From Allosphingosinicella vermicomposti (GTDB lineage Bacteria > Pseudomonadota > Alphaproteobacteria > Sphingomonadales > Sphingomonadaceae): 64,000 bases of DNA. The first letter of the stretch is position 1; each line of letters opens with the position of its first letter. Under the pieces are notes generated by a model that saw only the letters and a program-made list of their open reading frames with translations, did no database searches and was not told where the DNA came from. The stretch is from positions 372,001 through 436,000 of the forward strand of contig NZ_PXYJ01000003.1 of assembly GCF_003012815.1 (NCBI RefSeq), given 5' to 3'. Positions 1 to 7,238 of the stretch are shown here, one piece after another. Made by a program: the position numbers and the translations under genes.

Positions 1-1655
1 ACGCGGCCGACGATCGCGTCTTCGTCCCCGGTCTGCCGCCACAATTCGGAGAAGAGCGGATCGGCCGATGCCGGGCGGCGATAGGGTTCAAGGTCGTCGA
101 ACGCGACGCGGATCGGGATCGCCACGCCTTCTCCGCAGACGATGCATTCCCGGTTGCGGAGCGCCGGTATGGCGTCGAGGAAGCCGCGCGCGCCTTCCGG
201 CATGGCGGACTTCACATAAGCTTGGTCGCGGTCGTTGTTGAGGCGCATCGAGATGATCGTGCCGCATTGCGAGAGTACGCCTTCGGCAAGGTCCGAAGGG
301 CGCTGGGTGATTAGGCCCAGCGAGACGCCATATTTACGGCCTTCCTTTGCGATCCGTTCCAGAATCTTGCGGACGGCCTGTCCACCCGAAGTCTTGTCGG
401 CCGGAATGTAACGGTGCGCTTCTTCGCAAACGAGGAGGACGGGGCGCTGCGGCTCGTTGCGCGACCAGATGGCGTAATCGAAGACGAGGCGCGCGAGTAC
501 CGCGACCACCACGGAGGTGATGTCGGACGGCACGCCGGACACGTCGACGATCGAGATCGGCTTGCCGTTTGACGGCAGGCGGAAAATCTTGCCGATGAAA
601 TTCGCCATACTGTCCGCGACCAGCATGCCGGAGAACATGAAACTATAGCGCGGATCCTGCTTCAGTTCATCGATCTTTGTCTTGAGCCGCATGAACGGAG
701 CGGTGTCCGTCGCCTTGTTCAAAAGGCCCATTTCATTACTGATCGCGGTCGTCAGATCCGACAGCAAATAGGGAACCGGCGAATCGACGGTGAGCTTGGC
801 AATCCCCTCAGCGGCGCGATTCTTCGAGCGGGCGGCGAGCAGACATTTGGCGAGGATATCGCGATCCTGCTGCAAGTCGGCGCCGGACGAGGTGATGAAC
901 ACCTCGCAATGCTCTTCGAAGTTCATCAGCCAATAAGGCATGGCGAGATTGTCGACGTTGAAGATTTCGCCGTTCGACTTGAACGCAGCGGAATATTCGC
1001 CGTGCGGATCGATCATCACAACATGGCCGTCCGGCGCCTCGTCGCAAATGCGGTGCAGGATGAGCGAGGCCGAGGTCGACTTGCCGGTACCCGTCGATCC
1101 CAACAGCGCGAAATGCTTGCCGAGCAGGGCATCGATATAGAGCGCGCCGCGCACGTCCCTGGTCGGATAGACCGTGCCGATCTCGATATGGGCGCGATCA
1201 TCGGCCGCGAACATCTGCTTAAGGTCCGATCCGGTGACCGGATATAATTTGTCGCCCGGGATGGGGTATGAGGTGATGCCACGGCGAAAATTGACGAGGC
1301 GGCCGGTCTGCTCGTCCTCGTCGCCCTCGCCAAGAAAGTCGATGCCCGCCGTGATGAAGCCGCCATCTTCCATGCGCAGATCGCGAACGTTGGCGAGCAG
1401 CCATTTGCCGCCCGACTGCAACTTGATTTGACTCCCGACCTGGCCCGAAAGCGCGACGCTCGGGTCGCTATCTTTTTGCAAGTCCTTGAGGCCCGCCGCG
1501 CCCATACGAATGCGCGCGCCGCCGCCGCTGATTTCGACGATCTCGCCTATGGCCGGATGGCGCTGCACCGCCGGAGCCGCGCTGCGGATCGGGCTCATAA
1601 CTGGGCCAAGGCCGCTTTCCTGCGGCTGAAGCGGCGTGCTGGACAGATCGTTCAT
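1..1655 (-). CDS. HerA-like DUF87 ATPase, 3' end outside the window
   Basis: This is a hexameric HerA/FtsK-type P-loop ATPase, a DNA-translocating motor usually linked to end resection or DNA export. I translated 551 residues from the ATG at 1655; the reading frame stays open to base 1, so the C-terminus is missing. Walker A (GSTGTGKS) lies near residue 187. A Walker B-like strand (LLVCEEAHRY) lies near residue 406. An N-terminal beta-barrel (HAS-barrel-like) precedes the ATPase. A competing ATG four bases upstream (1659) opens another frame that ends after 63 codons, so I chose 1655, preceded by GGGGGA. No NurA nuclease gene is visible next to it. The family assignment is firm; the cellular role is inferred. 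Confidence 0.88.
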   Translation of the reverse strand, partial: MNDLSSTPLQPQESGLGPVMSPIRSAAPAVQRHPAIGEIVEISGGGARIRMGAAGLKDLQKDSDPSVALSGQVGSQIKLQSGGKWLLANVRDLRMEDGGFITAGIDFLGEGDEDEQTGRLVNFRRGITSYPIPGDKLYPVTGSDLKQMFAADDRAHIEIGTVYPTRDVRGALYIDALLGKHFALLGSTGTGKSTSASLILHRICDEAPDGHVVMIDPHGEYSAAFKSNGEIFNVDNLAMPYWLMNFEEHCEVFITSSGADLQQDRDILAKCLLAARSKNRAAEGIAKLTVDSPVPYLLSDLTTAISNEMGLLNKATDTAPFMRLKTKIDELKQDPRYSFMFSGMLVADSMANFIGKIFRLPSNGKPISIVDVSGVPSDITSVVVAVLARLVFDYAIWSRNEPQRPVLLVCEEAHRYIPADKTSGGQAVRKILERIAKEGRKYGVSLGLITQRPSDLAEGVLSQCGTIISMRLNNDRDQAYVKSAMPEGARGFLDAIPALRNRECIVCGEGVAIPIRVAFDDLEPYRRPASADPLFSELWRQTGDEDAIVGR

Positions 1656-1714
1656 TCATTCCCCCGGGACGATGTTGCGGCCATGGTTAATGGCCAAGCG
1701 TAAATAAGCGGTTG

Positions 1715-2476
1715 CTAGCTTCTGCGGAAAGCCGCGCTTCCAGCCCAGCCCAGGCCAAGCGACAGGAGCACGGACAGGATGCCGTAGGCGAAGGACCAAT
1801 CATCGGCAAAATCGGCCACGGCCTTTTCGAAACCCAGTTTCTCAATCCTGATTTCGCGCGCCGCGCCCGCAATAACGCGGCCCTCGCGGATCAGAAAGGT
1901 TTCGGCGGTGTAGGTGCCGACCGGCACGCGCGCCGGGATCGAAATGCGGGCCCGGTAGAGGACATTTTCGCTAATCTCCACGCCACGCGGATTCTCATAG
2001 AAAAGCTGGCCGCGCTGGCGCAGATCGACCAGTCCTTCCTCAAACCGGCGGCGCTGTTCCGACGTCGCTCCGGACGCCGGGGACAATTGGAGATTCTGAA
2101 GGCCAAGCTCATAAATGGCGGAGGTTCGCTCATCGACCAGATTGGCAAGCGGACGGGACGAGGACACGGCATAAAAAGCCGGAGCGGAACGGAAACGCTC
2201 ACTCTCCACATTCATCCAGATGCCCGCAACCTTCTGCTTTTCACGCACAACGATGCGCTGCGCCGGGCCGCGCACCACCACTGCAATATCCGTTGCCCCT
2301 TCGGGCACGCGTCCATCCGGATAGACGATGGCGCCGAAGAGAAGGAGTTCGGCGCCGGTGAAGGAATAGCGGATCTCCACCTGCCGCTGCGACACGTCCG
2401 GCACCAGCTTGGGCTTGGCCTGGCCCATGAGTAGGGGCGCCATGGCAAGGATCAAAAGGGCGCCGATCCGCCTCAC
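1715..2476 (-). CDS. TIGR02186-type membrane-anchored protein
   Basis: This 253-aa protein has an N-terminal signal or anchor segment (LLILAMAPLLMG), a beta-rich extracytoplasmic region and one C-terminal transmembrane helix ending in basic residues. It matches the conserved family that accompanies TauE/SafE exporters in alphaproteobacteria. The start is a GTG whose last two bases overlap the exporter stop (GTGA), so the two genes are translationally coupled. Longer ATG-initiated readings run back into the exporter and are rejected. The function is unknown; a periplasmic accessory role for the exporter is inferred only from the coupling. Confidence 0.8.
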   Translation of the reverse strand: MRRIGALLILAMAPLLMGQAKPKLVPDVSQRQVEIRYSFTGAELLLFGAIVYPDGRVPEGATDIAVVVRGPAQRIVVREKQKVAGIWMNVESERFRSAPAFYAVSSSRPLANLVDERTSAIYELGLQNLQLSPASGATSEQRRRFEEGLVDLRQRGQLFYENPRGVEISENVLYRARISIPARVPVGTYTAETFLIREGRVIAGAAREIRIEKLGFEKAVADFADDWSFAYGILSVLLSLGLGWAGSAAFRRS

Positions 2477-3387
2477 AGCAATTGCACCGTGTAGATTTCC
2501 GACGGCCGCCATCCAAGGCCTAGCGCCATGCGGAGAGCAACCCCAAGGCAGATGATCGCCAGGAAGAGACGAAGAAGTTCGGGCTTCGCCTTTTGCGCCA
2601 GGCGTACACCGAATTGGGCGCCAACGACGCTGCCGATCAGGAGCAGGGTGGCAAGGACGATATCCACCGACTTGGTCGTCGTGGCGTGGATGAGCGTCGT
2701 CGCGCCGGTCACGAACAGAATTTGAAGGAGCGATGTGCCGACCACGACATTGGCCGACATGCCGAGCAAATAGATCATCGCGGGCACGACGATGAAACCG
2801 CCGCCGACGCCCAGAAGGACGGTCAATATCCCCGATACGAAACCAAGGGCCAGCGGGGCGAGCGGCGAAATATAGAGGCCGGAGCGATAGAAACGCCACC
2901 GCATGGGTAAGCTCGCGATCAGCGGATTATGGCGCGGCTTCTTTTTTGATTGAGCATCCTTGCGCTTGATGAAGCCAAGCGCCGTGCTCGCCTCCCGCGC
3001 CATCAGGAAACCGATGCTGCCCAGAAGGAGAACATAGAGGATAGCAATGGCGGTATCGATCTGGCCACTGCCCTGAAGAAAGCGGAACAGGAAGCCGCCC
3101 AATGTCGCGCCGAGCACGCCGCCCGCGATAATCACGGCGCCCATCCGGTAATCGACGCCCTTGCGCCGCCGGTGCGCGAGAACCCCCGACACGCTGGTGC
3201 CGGTGATCTGCGTCGTCGAAGAAGCGACGGCCACCGCAGGCGGGATGCCGTAGAAGATGAGGATCGGCGTGGTCAGGAATCCTCCGCCCACGCCGATCAG
3301 GCCGGTGAGGAAGCCGACGGCGCCGCCAAGGCCGATGATCATCAGCGCATTTACGGAAAGGCCGGCAATGGGCAGGTAGATGTCCAT
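2473..3387 (-). CDS. TauE/SafE family sulfite/anion exporter
   Basis: This 304-aa polytopic membrane protein has the two-fold repeated TauE/SafE architecture: glycine-rich helices GFLTGLIGVGGGFLTTP near the N-terminus and GILTVLLGVGGGFIVVP in the second half, separated by a basic cytoplasmic loop. The family moves sulfite, sulfoacetate or other organosulfur anions across the inner membrane. The ATG at 3387 (MDIYLPIAG) is preferred to the ATG 40 codons upstream, whose extra residues are arginine-rich and overlap the neighbouring gene's end. It is coupled to the TIGR02186-type gene by a 4-base overlap. The substrate cannot be read from sequence. Confidence 0.88.
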   Translation of the reverse strand: MDIYLPIAGLSVNALMIIGLGGAVGFLTGLIGVGGGFLTTPILIFYGIPPAVAVASSTTQITGTSVSGVLAHRRRKGVDYRMGAVIIAGGVLGATLGGFLFRFLQGSGQIDTAIAILYVLLLGSIGFLMAREASTALGFIKRKDAQSKKKPRHNPLIASLPMRWRFYRSGLYISPLAPLALGFVSGILTVLLGVGGGFIVVPAMIYLLGMSANVVVGTSLLQILFVTGATTLIHATTTKSVDIVLATLLLIGSVVGAQFGVRLAQKAKPELLRLFLAIICLGVALRMALGLGWRPSEIYTVQLL

Positions 3388-3434
3388 ATCGCGCTTGACG
3401 CTAGACGCGAAACGTGGCGCGAAAAAGCCCCGCG

Positions 3435-4430
3435 CTAAAATCCTGCTGAAAGGGTGAGGGCGGGCCCTGAGGCTGGAGCGGCATTGCCCGCAACGCGCTG
3501 CCGCCAATCCAGCGAGACGGCGAGCGGCGTGTCCGCCCGCGGACGGACCGAAATGTGCGGGCCGATATCCACTCGCGACACGCCCGGCTGCGCGGCGGCC
3601 CAGATCCCGGCGCCAAGCCGGAATGTGTCGCCACGTCCGCCGAGGGACCAGCTGGCAATGGCGACGCCGTCCGCAAAGGCGTCACGGGACCGGGCGCCGA
3701 CGATGCCGGTCTGGCCGTAAAGGTCGATGCGGCCACCTTGGGGTGCCGGATAGCTGGCACCGGCATAGGCAAAGGCTGAGAATGCCGAGCGGCCCCCAGC
3801 TCCGAACGCCTCGCGCCGCTCGACGACGAAATGGATCGGCATATCGCGGCGGGGGCGCCAATCGAGGCCAATTCCGGCATCCCCGGCCTCTACGTCCGAC
3901 AGGGGGGCGTAGGCACGCAAGCTCGCATGGAGACCGTCACGAAGTCGGTAGCGTATCCTGCCGCCGATTTGACGACCGCCAAGGCTCGGCACTGAAAACG
4001 AGCCGCTCTCTCCCTGCCGCAGCAGTATCCAGAACTCTCCTGACCAGGGGGACGGGCTATTCGGAGCTGATGCAAGGATTTGGCGAGGGCGGTGAGGCTC
4101 TGCTTTTTCTTCCGGCGTTGCGGGAAGCAAGGAGGCTGCCCACGCCTCTATCGGCGGCGGCCGCAATATGGCCGGTGCGTTCGTCGTCCGCGGTTTGCTT
4201 ATCGGGATAGGTGTAACAGAGGTGGGGCGAAATGTTCCCCGGATGGGCGCGGGGGTAGCCGGACCGATGCGATCAGTTCCCGCATATTCAAAATTTGGAG
4301 ATACAGCTGCCGTTTGCGCGGTTCCTGCTGCCACGGGCTCGCCTTTGGTAAGCATCAGGGCCGTGCCGCGCGCGAACGTCCAGCCGCCCGCCAGAAGCAT
4401 CAGAAATCTATATTGGGCCGGTGCGCGCAT
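3435..4430 (-). CDS. NfrA C-terminal-like outer-surface protein
   Basis: This 331-aa protein starts at an ATG that shares its A with the stop of the upstream glycosyltransferase (TGATG). It begins with a short hydrophobic segment (FLMLLAGGWTFARG). A proline/threonine-rich linker follows to about residue 130. The C-terminal half alternates amphipathic strands and reads as a beta-structured domain of the kind at the C-terminus of bacteriophage N4 receptor NfrA (YAGASYPAPQGGRIDLYGQT). E. coli NfrA is about three times longer with TPR repeats; these are absent here. The likely role is export or display of the glycan made by its partner. The NfrA relation is a judgement from context and pattern. 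Confidence 0.6.
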   Translation of the reverse strand: MRAPAQYRFLMLLAGGWTFARGTALMLTKGEPVAAGTAQTAAVSPNFEYAGTDRIGPATPAPIRGTFRPTSVTPIPISKPRTTNAPAILRPPPIEAWAASLLPATPEEKAEPHRPRQILASAPNSPSPWSGEFWILLRQGESGSFSVPSLGGRQIGGRIRYRLRDGLHASLRAYAPLSDVEAGDAGIGLDWRPRRDMPIHFVVERREAFGAGGRSAFSAFAYAGASYPAPQGGRIDLYGQTGIVGARSRDAFADGVAIASWSLGGRGDTFRLGAGIWAAAQPGVSRVDIGPHISVRPRADTPLAVSLDWRQRVAGNAAPASGPALTLSAGF

Positions 4431-5788
4431 CAGTCGGCCAGATGGGCGGGGAACCGGTGCACCGTCTTGTCCCAGCGCGTGACGCCAGTTCGCCGCATGC
4501 TTGCGTAAAGCCGTGCGGCCTGCGCGGCCGCGGCAACCAGAATGAGCGTGCTGACGATCAGGCGAGGCACGGACAGCAAGCCCTGCCGCCAGCCATAGAG
4601 CAAAGTCGTGAACGCGAAGCGCACGAGCAGCCGCCAACCGAATAACGTAATATTCGCGGCGGCCATGAACGAGAAGGCCGAAGAGCTGAAAAGACGTGTC
4701 GCATCTTCTGCGCCCAAGCCGAGCAGCGGCCAAGCTGCTATCGCGCCATAGCCGATCATTGTGACCAGCGCGACGAATAGCGGCTGGCGGTCGCGCAGGC
4801 GCATCCAATGTTCGGCAAGACCGTCGCGCCACCCAAGCCGATCCCATCCGGCCAGCGCGATTCCCGCGATCCATCGCGCCTTCTGCCGGACGGCGGCGCG
4901 GAAATCGGACGGGAAATACTCGCCGGTTGCGATCAACCGGCCGTGTTCGTCACGGGCGCGAAGGAACAATGCGCGGCCTTTCCGTCCGATGGTGAGGCCG
5001 AGCTCATAATCTTCAGTGAGACTATCGGGATTGAAGGGGCCGTCGCCGCGCCTTGCCGCCAATTCTTCGAGCGGTTTCCTTGCAAAGGCGCATCCGACAC
5101 CGGCGGATGGAAGCGCTGCGCCGATATGCTGGCGCACGATCATGTCCTTGGCATGGGCTTCGGCGAATTCGTCGCCATAATGGGCGGCGACCCAGAGACT
5201 GCCGGACAGGATCGGAACGACCGGGAGCTGGACCATGTCGTAATCGCCGATGAACCGCCCGAACTGACGAAAAGCCTGGGGATGAATGACGTCTTCGGCA
5301 TCCTGCAAGATCACGGCGTCGAAAGAGCGCCCCTCCTGCCTTTCATCCTCCACCATCGCGCGCCAGATCGTATTGAGACAGTCGGCCTTCGTCGTTCCGC
5401 CCGGCCGCGGCCCGATCACCAGTCTGATGCGCGGATCGGGAACGGATTTTACCGCCTCAATGGTGCCCGGATCATTGGGGTAACAGCCCACATAGAGACG
5501 GAAATTCGGATAATCGGCCGCCTTCAACGTCGCCCGCAGCATGTCGCGGATGATGTTGCCTTCCTGCCACGCCGGTATGAAAACGGCGAGAGGGGGCGAA
5601 GATGCGGCGGAGTGATCGGGTGTTTCGGCATCCGTCGTCGTTGCGGGCTGGCGCCACGCACTGACTTTGACTTTGATCCAGATAACATCAATGGCAAGTT
5701 CATTGACGCCCAGTACCAAATAGCCGGCAGCGGCAAACATTGCCGCTTCACGAATAACTATAAACGGCACCAAGTCCCAATAATCCAT
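4430..5788 (-). CDS. NfrB-like membrane glycosyltransferase (GT2)
   Basis: This 452-aa inner-membrane processive-type family 2 glycosyltransferase has one N-terminal helix (residues 10-35), then a cytoplasmic GT-A domain. In that domain I see AVFIPAWQE (nucleotide-binding strand), VILQDAEDVIHP (DxD-like metal site), SLTEDYELG (catalytic TED-like motif) and RQKARWIAG (Q/RxxRW motif). Three or four C-terminal helices follow. This is the catalytic layout of NfrB, which in E. coli makes a secreted glycan that serves as phage N4 receptor. The C-terminal c-di-GMP-binding MshEN domain of E. coli NfrB is missing. It is coupled to the NfrA-like gene by TGATG. Confidence 0.85.
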   Translation of the reverse strand: MDYWDLVPFIVIREAAMFAAAGYLVLGVNELAIDVIWIKVKVSAWRQPATTTDAETPDHSAASSPPLAVFIPAWQEGNIIRDMLRATLKAADYPNFRLYVGCYPNDPGTIEAVKSVPDPRIRLVIGPRPGGTTKADCLNTIWRAMVEDERQEGRSFDAVILQDAEDVIHPQAFRQFGRFIGDYDMVQLPVVPILSGSLWVAAHYGDEFAEAHAKDMIVRQHIGAALPSAGVGCAFARKPLEELAARRGDGPFNPDSLTEDYELGLTIGRKGRALFLRARDEHGRLIATGEYFPSDFRAAVRQKARWIAGIALAGWDRLGWRDGLAEHWMRLRDRQPLFVALVTMIGYGAIAAWPLLGLGAEDATRLFSSSAFSFMAAANITLFGWRLLVRFAFTTLLYGWRQGLLSVPRLIVSTLILVAAAAQAARLYASMRRTGVTRWDKTVHRFPAHLAD

Positions 5789-5981
5789 GCCGCCCCCCCT
5801 CTTCGATTCGGCCGTTAGGGATCTTTTACGATCTTCGGTTATTAATGGGCCCGTGTCGGCATGGACGAAATGGCCTCGATATTGAAGCCGTAATGATCCG
5901 TTAGTTGCGCGGGCACAAAAAGGCTTATATGGCGTTCCCTCTCCCGCGCATTGACGCTGGAGAACGCAAGGAGGAATTTAA

Positions 5982-6215
5982 ATGTTGAAGCAAGTGCTCG
6001 CGGCGGCTTCCGCCCTCGCCCTTTCCGCGACGCCCGTGATGGCTGCTGCCAATCCGGCTTCGGCTCTCTCGATTCGCTCGGGTGCCGAACTCCAGGACGA
6101 AAACGGCCTGGGTGGTAGCTGGATCGCCGCTCTCGTCGGCATCGGCGTTGCCGCTCTCGTTGTTATCGCGGTCACCGACGATGACGACAACGAAGACCTG
6201 CCCGTTTCGGCCTAA
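5982..6215 (+). CDS. Small secreted or membrane protein with acidic tail
   Basis: This is a 77-aa protein with a strong Shine-Dalgarno (AAGGAGG) nine bases before the ATG. Residues 1-23 form a signal peptide (LAAASALALSATPVMAAA). Residues 44-63 form a second hydrophobic helix, followed at once by an acidic tail (TDDDDNED). It stands alone, is followed by a clear terminator and is divergent from the glycosyltransferase. Similar signal-helix-acid-tail miniproteins are common in sphingomonads; I know no function. Confidence 0.78.
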   Translation: MLKQVLAAASALALSATPVMAAANPASALSIRSGAELQDENGLGGSWIAALVGIGVAALVVIAVTDDDDNEDLPVSA

Positions 6216-6273
6216 GGTCTGACGCTATACGCCGCCGCGATTCCTGAATGGGATCGCAGCGGTCTGCGTTTTA

Positions 6274-6303
6274 AGCGCCTCCTTCGACGAAGGGGGCGTT
6301 TTT
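6274..6303 (+). terminator. Rho-independent terminator
   Basis: A ten-base GC-rich stem (gcgcctcctt paired with aagggggcgt, one G-T pair) encloses a five-base loop and is followed by TTTTT. It lies downstream of the 77-aa gene and ends just before the stop of the convergent HxlR gene. Confidence 0.85.
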
Positions 6304-6307
6304 CGTT

Positions 6308-6787
6308 TCAGCGAATGGGCAACCGGTCGCGATCTACCCACATCAACTCGTTGAGTGATAAGGTGCGCCCATCCTGCGCGCGCACCGCCATCGGCGCGAT
6401 CGGCCGCTGGCTGTCCCTGTCGACCAGAACCGGATTGCTCGGCACGCCGGAAACCCAGCGCTCGCCCCATTGCCGAAGCGCAATCAGCACGGGCAGTAAC
6501 TCACGCCCCTTATCGGTCAGCGTATAGGTCACCTTGCGCCGGTCCGCTGGATCAGGCTCGCGTTGTAATATTTCGTTTTCGACCAGCCTGGTGAGCCGGT
6601 TCGACAGAATATTTCGCGCGATGCCGAGCGTCCCTTGGAACTCTTCGAAATGGCTGAGGCCGTTAAAGGCCGCGCGCAGGATCAGGAACGACCACCGCTC
6701 GCCAACAGCGCTCAACGCTGCGGGAAGGGCGCACTCGGTCAATATCTTCTTTTGATATTCTCGCTCAATCACGGCCATCCCATCCAT
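6308..6787 (-). CDS. HxlR-family winged-helix regulator
   Basis: This is a transcription factor of the HxlR (MarR-like) family. The signature CALPAALSAVGERWSFLILR is followed by a winged-helix core (FQGTLGIARNILSNRLTRLV, then the wing with DPADRRKVTYTLTDKG). Family members bind DNA as dimers and often respond to electrophiles or oxidants. Three in-frame ATGs compete (6811, 6787, 6778); I use the middle one, with a purine-rich AAAGAAAA before it. The gene faces the secreted-protein gene at 6892 across a spacer with a palindrome, so autoregulation and control of that neighbour are plausible. The effector is unknown. Confidence 0.88.
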   Translation of the reverse strand: MDGMAVIEREYQKKILTECALPAALSAVGERWSFLILRAAFNGLSHFEEFQGTLGIARNILSNRLTRLVENEILQREPDPADRRKVTYTLTDKGRELLPVLIALRQWGERWVSGVPSNPVLVDRDSQRPIAPMAVRAQDGRTLSLNELMWVDRDRLPIR

Positions 6788-6850
6788 TTTTCTTTGTGAC
6801 AAGAATGGCATGAAGCACGGGCCATTTCCAATTGCATAATAGAACGCGTC

Positions 6851-6875
6851 AGTTTATCAGTTTCATATCGAAACT
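6851..6875. promoter_or_regulatory. Candidate operator between HxlR and secreted-protein genes
   Basis: A perfect six-base inverted repeat, AGTTTC-atatc-GAAACT (6859-6875), is preceded by a further half-site AGTTTA at 6851. It sits in the divergent spacer, 17 bases before the start at 6892, where a dimeric winged-helix repressor would be expected to bind. This is a prediction only. Confidence 0.4.
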
Positions 6876-6891
6876 ATATAGGATTGCCGTG

Positions 6892-7191
6892 ATGCGCGAG
6901 GTTTGTTTCCCCATTGCCGCCGCGGTTGCTGCGCTGTTCGTGGCAGCTCCTGTCGCCGCCCAATACGTAGCCGTTCCGGCTGCTAAGCCCGCTGCCAAAA
7001 AGCTTCCGCTTCAGGGTGTCGTGTGGAGATGCGGCGAGTATAATTGCGCGGCTGACAGGACAACCAGCAGGCCGGACACGGTCTGCGCGGCGTTCGTCCG
7101 GAAGGTGGGCCGCGTCTCTTCTTTTACGGCCGCTGGCGCGCCGCTCGACCCGACCGCGCTCGAAAAGTGCAACCAAAGCGCCAAAAACTAG
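6892..7191 (+). CDS. CC_3452-type small secreted protein
   Basis: This is a 99-aa exported protein. The ATG at 6892 gives a clean signal peptide (FPIAAAVAALFVAAPVAAQ); the longer reading from 6832 adds 20 residues that would bury it, so I reject that start. The mature part has the pattern WRCGEYNC then SRPDTVCAAFVRKVGRVSSF and a final cysteine (EKCNQ), giving four cysteines that may pair in the periplasm. The pattern fits small alphaproteobacterial proteins of the CC_3452 type, whose function is unknown. Confidence 0.7.
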   Translation: MREVCFPIAAAVAALFVAAPVAAQYVAVPAAKPAAKKLPLQGVVWRCGEYNCAADRTTSRPDTVCAAFVRKVGRVSSFTAAGAPLDPTALEKCNQSAKN

Positions 7192-7212
7192 CATTTTGTA
7201 ATTGCAAGCAGG

Positions 7213-7238
7213 CCGGGCCAGCCCCCATGTTGGCCCGG
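7213..7238. other. Hairpin covering the rel start codon
   Basis: A perfect eight-base stem, CCGGGCCA paired with TGGCCCGG, with a ten-base loop ends on the first base of the GTG I take as the rel start. It has no T-run on the plus strand. It could be a weak terminator for the preceding gene or a structure that limits Rel translation. Confidence 0.35.
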
